Source: Cryptomeria japonica (lineage: Eukaryota; Streptophyta; Pinopsida; Cupressales; Cupressaceae). From it: DNA of 60,000 nucleotides. Positions within the stretch are counted from its first letter, which is position 1, and each line of letters begins with the position of its first letter. Positions 1 to 11,835 of the stretch are shown in pieces. Location: assembly GCF_030272615.1 (NCBI RefSeq), contig NC_081413.1, positions 161,634,849 through 161,694,848 on the forward strand, read 5' to 3'. The notes under the pieces are model-generated. The model searched no databases and was not told the origin of the DNA. It saw only the letters and a list, made by a program, of their open reading frames with translations. Made by a program: the position numbers and the translations under genes.

Positions 1-2
1 TT

Positions 3-818
3 ACACTATCGTAGCCCAAGTATGCTCTTGATCTACTTGCACGCTTTCATATGGTTGATTGTAAGCCTACCCTGACTCCCTTTCTTTTAGGAGTCAAGCT
101 TGAGGCTCATTGTTCTTCTCCACCAGTTGATGCCACTTTGTATCGTCAGCTTGTGGGTAGTCTCATCTACTTGACTCATACACGCCCTAATATTTCATTT
201 GCAGTTGGCATGGTTTCCCGCTTCATGCAGGAACCACATGAGCTTCATTGGAAAGCTGCCAAATGCATCCTTCATTACATCTAGGGTACACATCACTATG
301 GGATTCACTATGCAGTAGGCATAGGACTTCGCTTGGTTGGTTACACAGACTCCGATTGGGCTGGCAATCTAGTTGATCATAAGTCTACTTCTGGTTATAG
401 TTTTCACCTTGGTTCAGGCCCCATTTGTTGGTAGAGCAAGAAGCAACATGCTATTGCTCTCTCTTCGACTGAGGCTGAGTATCGAGGCACTGTTAACGTA
501 GCGACTGAGACCATTTGGCTCCAACAGATTCTCATAGAGTTTGGATTCACCACTCCACGACCGACAGTTCTACATTGCGACAATCAGAGTGCTATTGCAA
601 TCTCGAAGAACCCGGTCTAGCACCAGCGGACCAAACACATCGAGATTCATATGCACTATATCCGAGAGCTCATCTAGGAGTAGGTCATTGATTTTCAGTA
701 TTGTCCTATAGCTGAGCAGGTTGCTGACATATTCACCAAACCTTTCACTGAGAGTAAGTTCCAGCAGTTGCGAGCTCTCTTGGGGGTGCGGGATGTGTCA
801 TTAGGGGGGGTCAGCTGA
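3..818 (+). pseudogene. Ty1/copia pol 3' end: RT tail and RNase H (element J)
   Basis: This is the C-terminal part of a copia polyprotein, entering the window already inside reverse transcriptase. RNase H hallmarks are visible: GYTDSDWAG near 337-363, LSSTEAEYR near 460-485, and the TKHIEIHMHYIRE stretch near 631-669, followed by the usual ADIFTKP motif near 724-744. The reading frame is continuous without indels, but five in-frame TAG codons break it (282, 432, 618, 675, 681). The probable native stop is TGA at 816. The family uses this polyprotein to copy RNA into DNA in virus-like particles; this copy cannot. The polypurine tract and 3' LTR follow 250-265 bases downstream, so it is a genuine element end rather than a captured fragment. 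Confidence 0.93.
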
Positions 819-1070
819 CTTCTCCTTCCTCTCTTATGGGGAGGACTTTTTCCTCTTTGAGGTTTTGTCCTTCTTCTTTGAGAGTCTTTTGTACATTCAT
901 CTCTCTTTTGGGGGGGAGTTTTTTCCCACTAGGTTTTCTCCCTTTCTCCATTTGTGAGAGATTGCATTGCATAGTTTTGCTTGCATATTGTACATGGGTA
1001 CCTATCATGGCCTAGTAGTTGGGACCCATCTTGCATTGTTGACTTGAGTCTTCACTCCCCTAAGTTGCAC

Positions 1071-1081
1071 TTAAGGGGGGG
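1071..1081 (+). other. polypurine tract of copia element J
   Basis: A TTAAGGGGGGG run sits directly against the TG that opens the 3' LTR. This is the expected plus-strand priming site of an LTR retrotransposon. Confidence 0.75.
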
Positions 1082-1529
1082 TGTTGGTGTAAATAAATAT
1101 TCATTTTGGATATTATTACACTTACTTAAGTTAACTTAGGATAATGCATCTCTTCGTAGTTTGGATTTGAGACACTTAGGGAAGTGTGCACATAGGGATA
1201 GAGCTTGTAGGAGAAATTCCACCTTTTGTGGTATTATTTTGCTGTTACACTCCACATTCGGTGGGTCATCCACCTCTTGTGGAATATTATATTATTTCTC
1301 CTACCTACCCCTAGTATTTCTTACCTACCCTTGTTTCTCAGTGAGCCACATGTCATATTTGTGTGCTCATACATCCATATGGCCTTGCCTATATAAGCAG
1401 GCCTCTATTCATTGTATTGGTAAATCCAGTTGATCATTTTGCATATTGATGAGAATACAGTTTGTTCTTGTCATTCTATTGTCTCTTTTATGCTTTTCAT
1501 TGTGCCCTTGATCTTGGCAAAATCCTACA
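1082..1529 (+). repeat. 3' LTR of copia element J
   Basis: It begins TGTTGGTGTAAATAAATA after the polypurine tract and ends CCTACA, giving imperfect terminal inverted repeats (TGTTGG/CCTACA). A TATA-like CCTATATAAGCAG lies near 1387-1399. The length of about 448 bp is ordinary for plant copia elements. The partner 5' LTR lies outside the window, so the right boundary rests only on the terminal dinucleotide and is uncertain by a few bases. Confidence 0.75.
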
Positions 1530-3026
<1,497 letters not shown>

Positions 3027-3680
3027 TGTTGGTGTAGCGTCCTAAAATTGTGACACTTGCAATTTCGACTGCATTTGGGTCTTCACAATGGCGATGCAAC
3101 ACTGAACCTGAATGGAGACCCCGAAACTTGTTCATGACATCAAAAACTGCATTTTTCAGCACCCTGGCCTGATCCTCCTTGCACCCTGCTGTCCCTGGAG
3201 GTGGGACCATGGTGCCCAGCGCCCTGGTCCTTCTAGACTGGGGCGCCCAGCGCCCTGGTCCCCCAGGACCATGGCGCCCAACACCCTGGTCCCTGGCCCT
3301 ATTTTGGGCCCAGTCTCTTATGGGGCTTCGGGTCTTTAAGTTTGCAAATTGGAAAATATTGTTTCCTGGTTGGCCTAAGGTCGGGAAAATCAGTCTATCA
3401 GCCCTAATTGACAAGTATATAAACTACTTTTCCTCTCCTAGAAAGAAAGGAAGGAAATAAGCAAGAACAAGGCGCAGAAGCGATATTCAAACATTCAAAC
3501 ATTCAAGCATTCAAGCATTCAAGCATTCCTTCAAGCAATTGAGCATTCTAAGTCTCCATTCAAGGCTAGGTGTTGCATTCAAGACAAGGATTCAACCATT
3601 GAAGAGGAGATCACATACAACATACAACATACTACATACATTACACCTTCACATGTAAGAATACAAACATTCTTACAACA
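3027..3680 (+). repeat. probable 5' LTR of gypsy element E
   Basis: It starts TGTTGGTGTAGCGTCC and runs to about ACAACA at 3680, just before AGGTATCAGCAC, which may be a primer-binding site. A TATA-like AGTATATAAAC lies at about 3413-3423. U5 contains short ATTCAAGC-type tandem units (about 3488-3532). A GC-rich stretch at 3180-3300 repeats CGCCCTGGTCC-like words. The partner LTR is not in the window, so both ends are inferred. Confidence 0.5.
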
Positions 3681-5486
3681 AGGTATCAGCACTTGTTTAC
3701 ATTACAAACATTTACATTTACAACATTCTCATTTCTTGGTTAATTCCAAAACTGGGGTTTGACCTAAAGGCAAACCCCTCATCCCTAACCCCCCAATCGT
3801 CCTCTCTTTTTTGTGTGTAGGTTGCAGGTACGCGGCTGTAATTGAGGATCTGGAATCCTTGTGAAGAGACGAACAGATCCCCCTTCGTTTCACGGATTTT
3901 TCGGAGGACCGTGTGCACGCTAGGCACCATCGTCCCGTCAACTTTCGCTCAAATTTGCAGAACAAGCACCGTCTCAACATTTTACTGCTAATTCCAGGTC
4001 CGCAGCTTCATCCCATATCCCTATCTCTATTTATAAGCGAATCTTTCCTACTTTACATGCATTCCTAGTTCAATCTTTCTATCTACATTCTTTACAAAAG
4101 AGGGTATCCTTGATGTCTTAACCCTTGAAACTCATATAGAATCCAATCTTGCATTGTGTGGGATTGGATCTTGTGGGTTTCAACCCCTCTTTTGAATGTA
4201 AAGTCTCCCCTAGTGAAAACCATCAACCCTAGTGACTCTCCCTTCTCTCTCCTTGGAGTTGGGGAGGGGAGAACAACGAGGGTTCGATTTTTCCGCTTTA
4301 CATTTTGGTTAACCCCAACGTGAATATCCTCATTCTGATTATTCATGGTTAGATCTGAAAAATTTGCTTCCTTAATTACATTTCCATGTTTGATCTTTTG
4401 CAAATTTTAGAGGCTAATTGCATAAAAACCCTAAAATTTTATTTTTAGTAATTAAACTTGTGAAACGTTTAATTGTTAATGTTTGTTTCAGATCTACCCT
4501 TCTATTATAATTGTCAATTCATATTTGTGCTTTAATTCTGAAAATTAAGTGGTTAAATGTCAAAACCCTAATTTTTAAGACCTTCTTGATTCAACCTTTG
4601 ACTGATAATTTCACTGATCAAAACACCTCCAAATCGGCTGTAACTTTGGATTCCGCAATAAAATCACAATATCTTTCATCCCTGAAAATTTGGAAAAAAG
4701 TTGTGAGGACCATGTGCACCCCGAGCGCCCTCGTCCCCGACATTTTTTTTGAAATTTCGGGAGCTAGATCTTACTATATTTTTCTGCTAAAATCCAGAAT
4801 TTTGGCTGATTTTATCAATTTTAACACTCTCAAAATTAAAGTCAAAGTTGGTCTAGCGATTGCTAGGATTGAGGCTTCTAATCATTCAAAAATTGTTGAA
4901 ATTGAAATTTGTATCAAAATTGTGTTTCTTACAGTCCTAAATCTGAAAAGTGTGTTGGCATTCATTCAAAATTTCAGTGCTTTATTCAAATTTTTACAAT
5001 TTGTGACTTTTGAAATTAAGTGTTTAATTGCAACAACTTTGATTTCCACTTTCAAATTCGAATTTTGCATGAAATCGAGTCAACTTTTAAATTTCAAAGC
5101 CTGCATTGCTTTCAGTATTCCTTCTAAAATCATAAAATTCAAAATTTCAGTTTCCCCCTCTTTTTCAAAATTCAAATTTTACATTTTTTCAACAATCTTG
5201 GTAGGGTTCAATTTTGAGATTGCAACTTTAATTTGGCCTATCTACAGATTGTAAAATCACTCAATTTTTTCAGATTAGCTCTAAAATCATCATAACTTTC
5301 ATCCCTGAAAATTTTGAAAAAAGTTGTGAGGACCGTGTGCACTCCGTTCGCCATGGTCCCGGACATTTCTTCTGAAATTTCGGGAGATTGTCCTGATTGC
5401 ATTTAACAGCTTAAATCTAGGAGATTGGCTGGTTTTATTGAAATTTGTTACCTCTAAAATTCAAAATCTCTCTCTCTCTCTAGTGC
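3681..5486 (+). other. untranslated leader of gypsy element E
   Basis: About 1.8 kb between the putative LTR and the first gag start. It contains a 93-bp segment present twice (4671-4763 and 5294-5386), with a weaker third relative near 3893-3940; each includes GAGGACCGTGTGCAC-like sequence. The 247-codon open frame at 4511-5254 is low-complexity Phe/Ile/Lys-rich sequence and I do not regard it as coding. A short CT run ends at about 5480, just before the gag ATG at 5487. Confidence 0.55.
4671..4763 (+). repeat. 93-bp leader repeat, copy 1 (copy 2 at 5294-5386)
   Basis: Both copies open with CTTTCATCCCTGAAAATTT and close with GAAATTTCGGGAG. They have equal length and most differences are single substitutions. 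Only element E shows it in this window. Confidence 0.85.
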
Positions 5487-8400
5487 ATGAGTTTTACAAC
5501 AATAAGTCCTACTTACACTATTCCCTTTAGACGAAGCCTTAGAATTAGGTCTTTCCAAGGTGTAATTACCAAGGAGATGGAACCTAATTTGAATGGCCTT
5601 TTTAACGAGGACATGGGTAATTCCTCTAATCCTCTTAATGATGAAGAAGCTCTCCATGAGGTTTCTGTAGAACAACTTTCAAAATTGGATAACCAATTTG
5701 ATGATTTTCGACAATGGATGTCTCAAGAATACCCCGATAGTGAAGCTCTTTCATTAATTGAGGGTCTAAAACGTATGGTTCAAAGTGATAAGAATGGAAT
5801 TGATATTTTGTGTGGTATTGCACACATTGTGGATTCGAATGTGATGCCTATGAAAAGTTGTGCTGAAACCTTAGGTTATACACAACCTCCTACTCAAGTC
5901 AATCATTCTATTCCTTTGACAACTCCTATTGCTAGTATACCTACTTTTACATCAAACATAATGACTACTTCAATACAAGACATTCCTCCTATGATCACTA
6001 ATCATGGGGGCAATCCTTCTTCTTCAATCAACCCTCTTCCTTCATTCAATCCAACTTCTTCATTCATTCCTTCAATGAGTGTCCCTATTATATCTCCACA
6101 AATGAACATGACGCAAGGGGGCAATTCATTTAACCATTCCATTCCTCCTTATAGTGTTCCTCCTTTCCAATCATCTCCTATGACTAACTATCATAGTGTC
6201 CCACCACCTTACTCTCTACCTTCTTTCAATAACATAAACACCTCCATCACAATCTAACACGTGTAATATGAACTCTTCGACTGAAGCAACCATTAACAAT
6301 CTTGCACAAACTATCTCTTCTTTATAGCAACAAATTGCCTCTATGAATCAATCTAAGTTTAGTGTGCCCACATTTGATGTTGCGAGCCCACTTTCTCTTG
6401 ACATTGTTCGAGCTATCCCCCCTAAACATGTTGAAATTCCGCATTTGGAGCTTTATAATGGTAAGGGTGATCCTCTAACACATGTTAAGACCGTTCAAAC
6501 AATATGTACTAATTTTGCTTATGACCAAAGGTTGCTTGCAAAACTGTTTACTAGAACATTAAGAGATAAAGCCCTACAATGGTATTGCTCGTTGCCTTCC
6601 TATTCTATTACTTCTTTCGAACAACTTGCAAATGCTTTTATTCAACAATTTAAAAACAACATAAGTCCTAAAGTTACTTTGATTGATTTAATGCATTGTA
6701 AACAAGGTGTTAAAGAAAAAACTGACTAATTTCATTGGTAGATATAAGCATTTGTATGCTCAAATTTCTTTTCCAGTGCCTGACAATGATATTCAAAGAA
6801 TCTTTATTTCTAATTTACAAAAAGATATTAGAGAAAAACTCTTGTTTTCTGAGTTTACTTCTTTCCAACAGTTGTGCGTAACTCTTCACAATTATCAACT
6901 GACTGTGAGTCAAATGGAACAAGCAAATCCTATGGCTCCAGGTGATAAGGGTGATAGTAGTCAAAAACCATTTGGGAAGTTTAAACCGAACAGAGAGTCC
7001 ATTAAATTCAATGAAAACATCATCAACAACAATGTGAATGCGGCATCAGGTGTGCCTCCTATTTCTAAGTTTTTCAAGAAAGAAAGAAAGTTTACCTCCT
7101 TTGAATGAATCATTGCATAGTATTATGAATAAGTTATTGGAACAAAATGTGCTTACTCTTCCTCCTATAAGGAAAATAGACCCTGCAAAGATTAATTCAC
7201 CCTATTTTGATTACAAATCTTTTTGTCAATTTCATCGTCATCCTGGGCATGATACTGAAAAATGTTTTTCTTTAAAGGGTAAAATTCAAGATTTGATTGA
7301 TAATAATACTATTTCTGTTTGTGGTGTGAATGATAAAGGCAACACATCTGTAGCTCCTCCTAACCAAAATCTTAAGATTTTTACTGATCCATTGCCTTCT
7401 CATACCTCTAATGCGATTGATACTACTGATTCCTCTGTCTCACCTGATGATCTTGTGTCTATGACTCCGAATGTGATTAACTTTGTAGAGCAGCAGAAAA
7501 TCCCTAAAGAACCTTCCATCACCTTTGATTCTAGTGAAACTATCAGGGGCACCTGATGGTCCTTTATATATAGTTGCAAAAGTCAAGAATACACCTTGCC
7601 GTGGAGTTCTTATTAATCCTTCTTGTATGATTAATATCATTACTGAAGAATTTCTTTTTACTTTGCAATTGAATCAAGTGATCTATGATGAAACAAATGT
7701 GGTTGTGAAACTATTTGATGCATTTTCTTCTCCTGCAATTGGTTCTATTACATTACCTATTGAGGTCCATAACAAATCCCTTGATGTGGACTTTGCTATT
7801 ATTCCATCATCCGAACAATTTCGTGTGAAGCTAGGCTATTCTTGGTTGTCTTCCATGAAAGCTATTGCTTCTCCTATTCATAAGTGTTTGAAATTTCCCC
7901 ATAATGGTGAAGTTGTTACTGTCAATCATAGTCTCTTTAAACCAGCTGAAAGAACTTCTAGCGTTCCTATTGATTACTTTTGGCCTAAACAATTCCAATC
8001 TCTTCCACCACAGAGTGATCATCTTTTCAAATCTTATCAAAAGTGGAAAAAAGATATGATCCTATCTCTAAGTGAACCTAGAACACCCAAACTTGACATT
8101 CCTATCATTCTTGAGAAGGAGGTTCTTCCTTTGAAAGATAAAACTAATGTATTTCCTCAAGAAGATTCCCAACCCATCCCTATGAATGTGACTATGGCCT
8201 ATGACTAATAAACTTCCTAAAAGTAGACCTATACCTCCTCATCATGATGGACTTGGTCTCCTTCCTAAACCAAATATTCCTCCCTTATATGGAGTAGTTC
8301 CTCCTCCTTCCTCTTATGGAGAGAAGAGACCTTCCTCTTCTCCTATTATTCAACCTAAGAGACCACAACCTAAACACCCAAGTGAAAAGGATGAGAACAT

Positions 8401-8702
8401 TCCTCCTCCTCAATCTTCTCAACTTCCTACTAAGACTAGACGAAATCATTCTGCATGTGAACGCCGACGAAAGCGTCGTCTTAGAGCTCAGGCAGCTGCT
8501 TCTCAAACTTTGCAATCCCCAAAAACACCTTCAGCCAGTATTATTCCATTTTCTCCTCAGCCGACGATTGAGCTGAAATCTCCTAAACATAAGATGCATG
8601 ATGGTCTTGATCCTGTGCGAGTTAAAGATCCTATTTTTATAAATCTTGATGATGATATAGATGAAAATGTTATTCATGATGAAAATGTTACTCCTGTTCA
8701 TT
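5487..8702 (+). pseudogene. gypsy gag-protease of element E, five frameshifts, runs into gap
   Basis: Encodes a Gag with a Pro/Ser-rich N-terminal region (5487-6257), a retrotransposon gag core (6343-7108; PHLELYNGKGDPLTH, ALQWYCSLP), a C-X2-H-X4-H-X4-C zinc knuckle (CQFHRHPGHDTEKC, about 7222-7263), a retropepsin-like domain (7525-8208) and a basic, Pro-rich linker with an Arg/Lys cluster (8201-8702). The protease core reads LINPSC where the family has LID-[GP]-S, so the catalytic Asp is Asn. Successive segments lie in frames that each advance by one base (junctions near 6250, 6715, 7090, 7540, 8200). One in-frame TAG is visible at 6325. RT and beyond, if present, fall in or after the N gap. 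Confidence 0.88.
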
Positions 8703-9202
8703 NNNNNNNNNNNNNNNNNNNNNNNNNNNNNNNNNNNNNNNNNNNNNNNNNNNNNNNNNNNNNNNNNNNNNNNNNNNNNNNNNNNNNNNNNNNNNNNNNN
8801 NNNNNNNNNNNNNNNNNNNNNNNNNNNNNNNNNNNNNNNNNNNNNNNNNNNNNNNNNNNNNNNNNNNNNNNNNNNNNNNNNNNNNNNNNNNNNNNNNNNN
8901 NNNNNNNNNNNNNNNNNNNNNNNNNNNNNNNNNNNNNNNNNNNNNNNNNNNNNNNNNNNNNNNNNNNNNNNNNNNNNNNNNNNNNNNNNNNNNNNNNNNN
9001 NNNNNNNNNNNNNNNNNNNNNNNNNNNNNNNNNNNNNNNNNNNNNNNNNNNNNNNNNNNNNNNNNNNNNNNNNNNNNNNNNNNNNNNNNNNNNNNNNNNN
9101 NNNNNNNNNNNNNNNNNNNNNNNNNNNNNNNNNNNNNNNNNNNNNNNNNNNNNNNNNNNNNNNNNNNNNNNNNNNNNNNNNNNNNNNNNNNNNNNNNNNN
9201 NN
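8703..9202. other. assembly gap, exactly 500 N
   Basis: A run of exactly 500 N, a typical placeholder for a gap of unknown length. It removes the 3' part of element E and the start of the 5' LTR of element A, so the true distance between E and A is unknown. Confidence 0.99.
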
Positions 9203-9800
9203 CTTTTCCTAAATTAAATAAATATTTTATTTATTTAATTGATCCCACTTCCTCTATTAATTAAATGAATCTTTATTTATTTAATTAATTCATTAACCTT
9301 TTCTACCCATGACACATGTCATTCATCTCTTAATTCATACACTACCTACCCCTCTTATTATTTTATTATTTTCTCTACCTACCCTCTAATCATAGCCGAC
9401 CTCCTTTTACACCTCTCAATCTTATCCCTCCATTTCATATTGTGTCTTTTATATAAGGAGATGCCTCCTTCATTAGCAAACCCTAATCAATCATCTTAAG
9501 GACTTGACTACACTATGATACTACTTTCAACCACATTCCGTTCTTTGTTGAGCTCTTGTGCACACATAAAATCTGAGAGCAAATATATCAAGCAAGATCA
9601 ATGGAGATAGGAAGAATGGAGATCCAAACCCTATTGGACATGTGATGGTATAATCTTTGTGATTTCATTTGATTTGCATTGTCTTAGGTAATCTTCATAT
9701 GTTATGGTGGATCTTTGTTGTTGTTAGGCTAGGGTTTTGTGGTTGAATTCATTTAGCCTTTCAATATCATTATTATTGTTATCCATTTTCACCATAAACA
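9203..9800 (+). repeat. 5' LTR of gypsy element A (left end lost in gap)
   Basis: It matches 24282-24845 of the 3' LTR base for base, apart from about nine substitutions and a 33-bp segment present here and absent there (near 9350-9385). It contains the AT-rich hairpin units, a TATA-like TATATAAGGAG near 9450-9460, and ends CACCATAAACA directly before the PBS. The first roughly 160 bases of the LTR are missing in the gap. Confidence 0.93.
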
Positions 9801-9803
9801 TTT

Positions 9804-9821
9804 TGGCACGCCCGGTGGGAC
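9804..9821 (+). other. primer-binding site of element A
   Basis: TGGCACGCCCGGTGGGAC begins three bases after the LTR end, the expected place for tRNA-primed minus-strand synthesis. I do not assign the tRNA species. Confidence 0.75.
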
Positions 9822-11835
9822 TCTTGTCCCTTTTGCATTTAACATCTTCGTTGCAGATTTTGTGTTTTTGAAGTTACAGATCTGACGTTTTCGACAACAT
9901 TTTGATATTCTCGCGTCTGCATACGTTTGGATCGCGTTTTTGATTTTCTGGCGCATTTGCGACATCTGGAATCGTGTCTGTGTTATCGACAGTATTTTAT
10001 TTTGCAAGTTCCTGGAATTGCGTTTGTGTTCTGAAGTTGTGTCTGCGGTGTTTTTAGCCGCGTCTATGTCCAGAGGTCGCGTCTGCATTCTGGAGCCGCG
10101 TATGTGTCTCACAGAACCCCGTCTGCGTCACGAAGTCGTGTCTGTGTCGAGGGTAATTGCGTCTATGTGCACTGATTTCAAATTTTGAGTTATTGATTTA
10201 GTTTTGGGTTTTTGCATTTAGGGTTTCAGAAATGGTTTATTTCGAGCTAACATTTTCAGATCTAACGAAATTGGTGCAGCTTGTCTTGAAAGTAAAATCG
10301 TTTGGTTGAAGGCCCCTATTTTCACAAAGTATTTTGGATTTAAAATTTACCTAACTTGTGTGCTTGCAGGAAGGGGTGATTATTTGAAACAATCCAAACT
10401 ACTAACAACTCTTTGTTGCAAGTCCTTGGCAAGGGTTTTGATTTTTATTGTATACCTTGTTTTCATAGACTAGCAAACACTTCCATTGGTGCACTAAAAT
10501 TGAATCATTGTCTTTTGTGTCTTGAGCAATAGGCTCTTTTTGTTTAATCTTTAGAGGGTCTGTCTTCCCGTGTGGTCATTATGACTACTAGTGAGAAGAG
10601 AACGACCCAAGTGGTAGCGAGGAAAACCCACCTCTTCCGAACCACTATAAACAACTGTATTCATGGTGAAAACTATGGATAACGTGTGCTGATTAGTTCA
10701 TACCGACACTATGTCTCCCCATAAACCCATTTGATCAAATTTATTTGCTCAGTTGTAGGGCATAACCCCTACCGGCTGGGAGCCTTCTATATTTATAGAG
10801 CTGAAAGTGCCACATGTATGGCCACACGAGTGGATGCCCTTACTAGCACTTTTTTGTTTTAGAAGCCCAAATTCTTCTAGTTGTTGGGGCAAGAGGTTGG
10901 ACCTCTGGTAGGGGCCCACACACATACGATTCTTAGTAGAGATACAAAGTTCACCACAGGGAGTTTTCGTGGGGACTGATGCTTGGCTGACCCAAGAAGT
11001 GAGTGCCGAGGGTGGAGCTAGTGAGGTCAAGCATCTAAGTATCCGCTCTGAATAGCGCAGCCTTGGGGGTAAAACCCCATGTGGGATCAACAACTATTAT
11101 CTTGTCCAGCCATAAGAATTGTGCTTGACTTATTTTAAACATTCAAACATTCAAGACCAAATAGAAAAACATTGTGTCTTTTGTGTCTTCAAGTATATGC
11201 AAAACAATTTTACATCAATCAACACACTTTTCTTGGAGTCATTGTCAGTCTAAACACTTGCAAACATTGAGTCCTCATCAACATTGTGTCCTCTTGTCAC
11301 GAAAAACAGTCAAACATTCAGATTTGGTCACAACCAACAACTTCACAAATTGGAAAAATTTTACAGTCTAGCAAACAAGAGCAATCAGTTTTGGAATTCT
11401 TGAGCTTCCTAGGTTGTTTCTTCGGGTTTTCATCTAGCATTCAACTTGTCTTTGGGTCTCACAAAATCCATCATTTCTTTACACCTTACATTACATTCAC
11501 ATTTATCTAAACTTGAGTCAAAAGGTCACTTGCTTGTCCTCACTATACTTTGTCAACACACTACATACAACAACATTTTGCTAAGTGGTCCCTCATCAAG
11601 GTCTATCACCTTTGGGTCTCATTTGGTCTTACTTAGAGTCAAGGTCAACTTACCTCATCAAGAGAAACTATCCTCTCTTTGGAAGTCACACCTACTCTAC
11701 TACATACATACTTGGTCTTACACTTTGGACATTGCAAGTAAACCTCAGATTCATTTACATTCCATTCAACTCTTGGTCTTCCATACTTTTTCCATTTTTC
11801 ATCTAGTCTCACACATCTCGGTCAAGACCTAGTTC
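9822..11835 (+). other. 2-kb untranslated leader of element A
   Basis: No convincing coding frame. The first part (about 9890-10170) is unusually CpG-rich and repeats CGCGTCTG-like words. A middle part (10560-11100) resembles a structured leader with conserved-looking blocks, and the last part (11160-11830) is rich in TTTGGTCTCAC-like words. Packaging and dimerisation signals of gypsy elements normally lie in such leaders, but none can be pinned down here. Confidence 0.7.
9890..10170 (+). repeat. degenerate CpG-rich CGCGTCTG repeats in leader A
   Basis: About ten dispersed copies of a CGCGTCTGYGT-like word (for example TCGCGTCTGCAT near 9912, TCGCGTCTGCAT near 10076, CCCGTCTGCGTC near 10118). 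They are spaced roughly 15-40 bases and many are degraded by CG to TG or CA. The same word recurs in sense orientation ahead of the PMD gene (minus strand, 23370-23640). Confidence 0.65.

Noticed and set aside
4511-5254. 247-codon open frame in the leader of element E
   Set aside because: Low-complexity Phe/Ile/Lys/Ser composition from AAATTTCA-like words, overlaps the 93-bp noncoding repeat, no domain; open by composition only.
5487-8702. Programmed frameshifting between the segments of element E
   Set aside because: Five consecutive shifts inside folded domains, several in homopolymers, fit sequence error or decay better than programmed events.
10749-11093. 114-codon minus-strand open frame in leader A
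   Set aside because: Lies antisense in a noncoding leader, no domain, and no support from splice or promoter signals.
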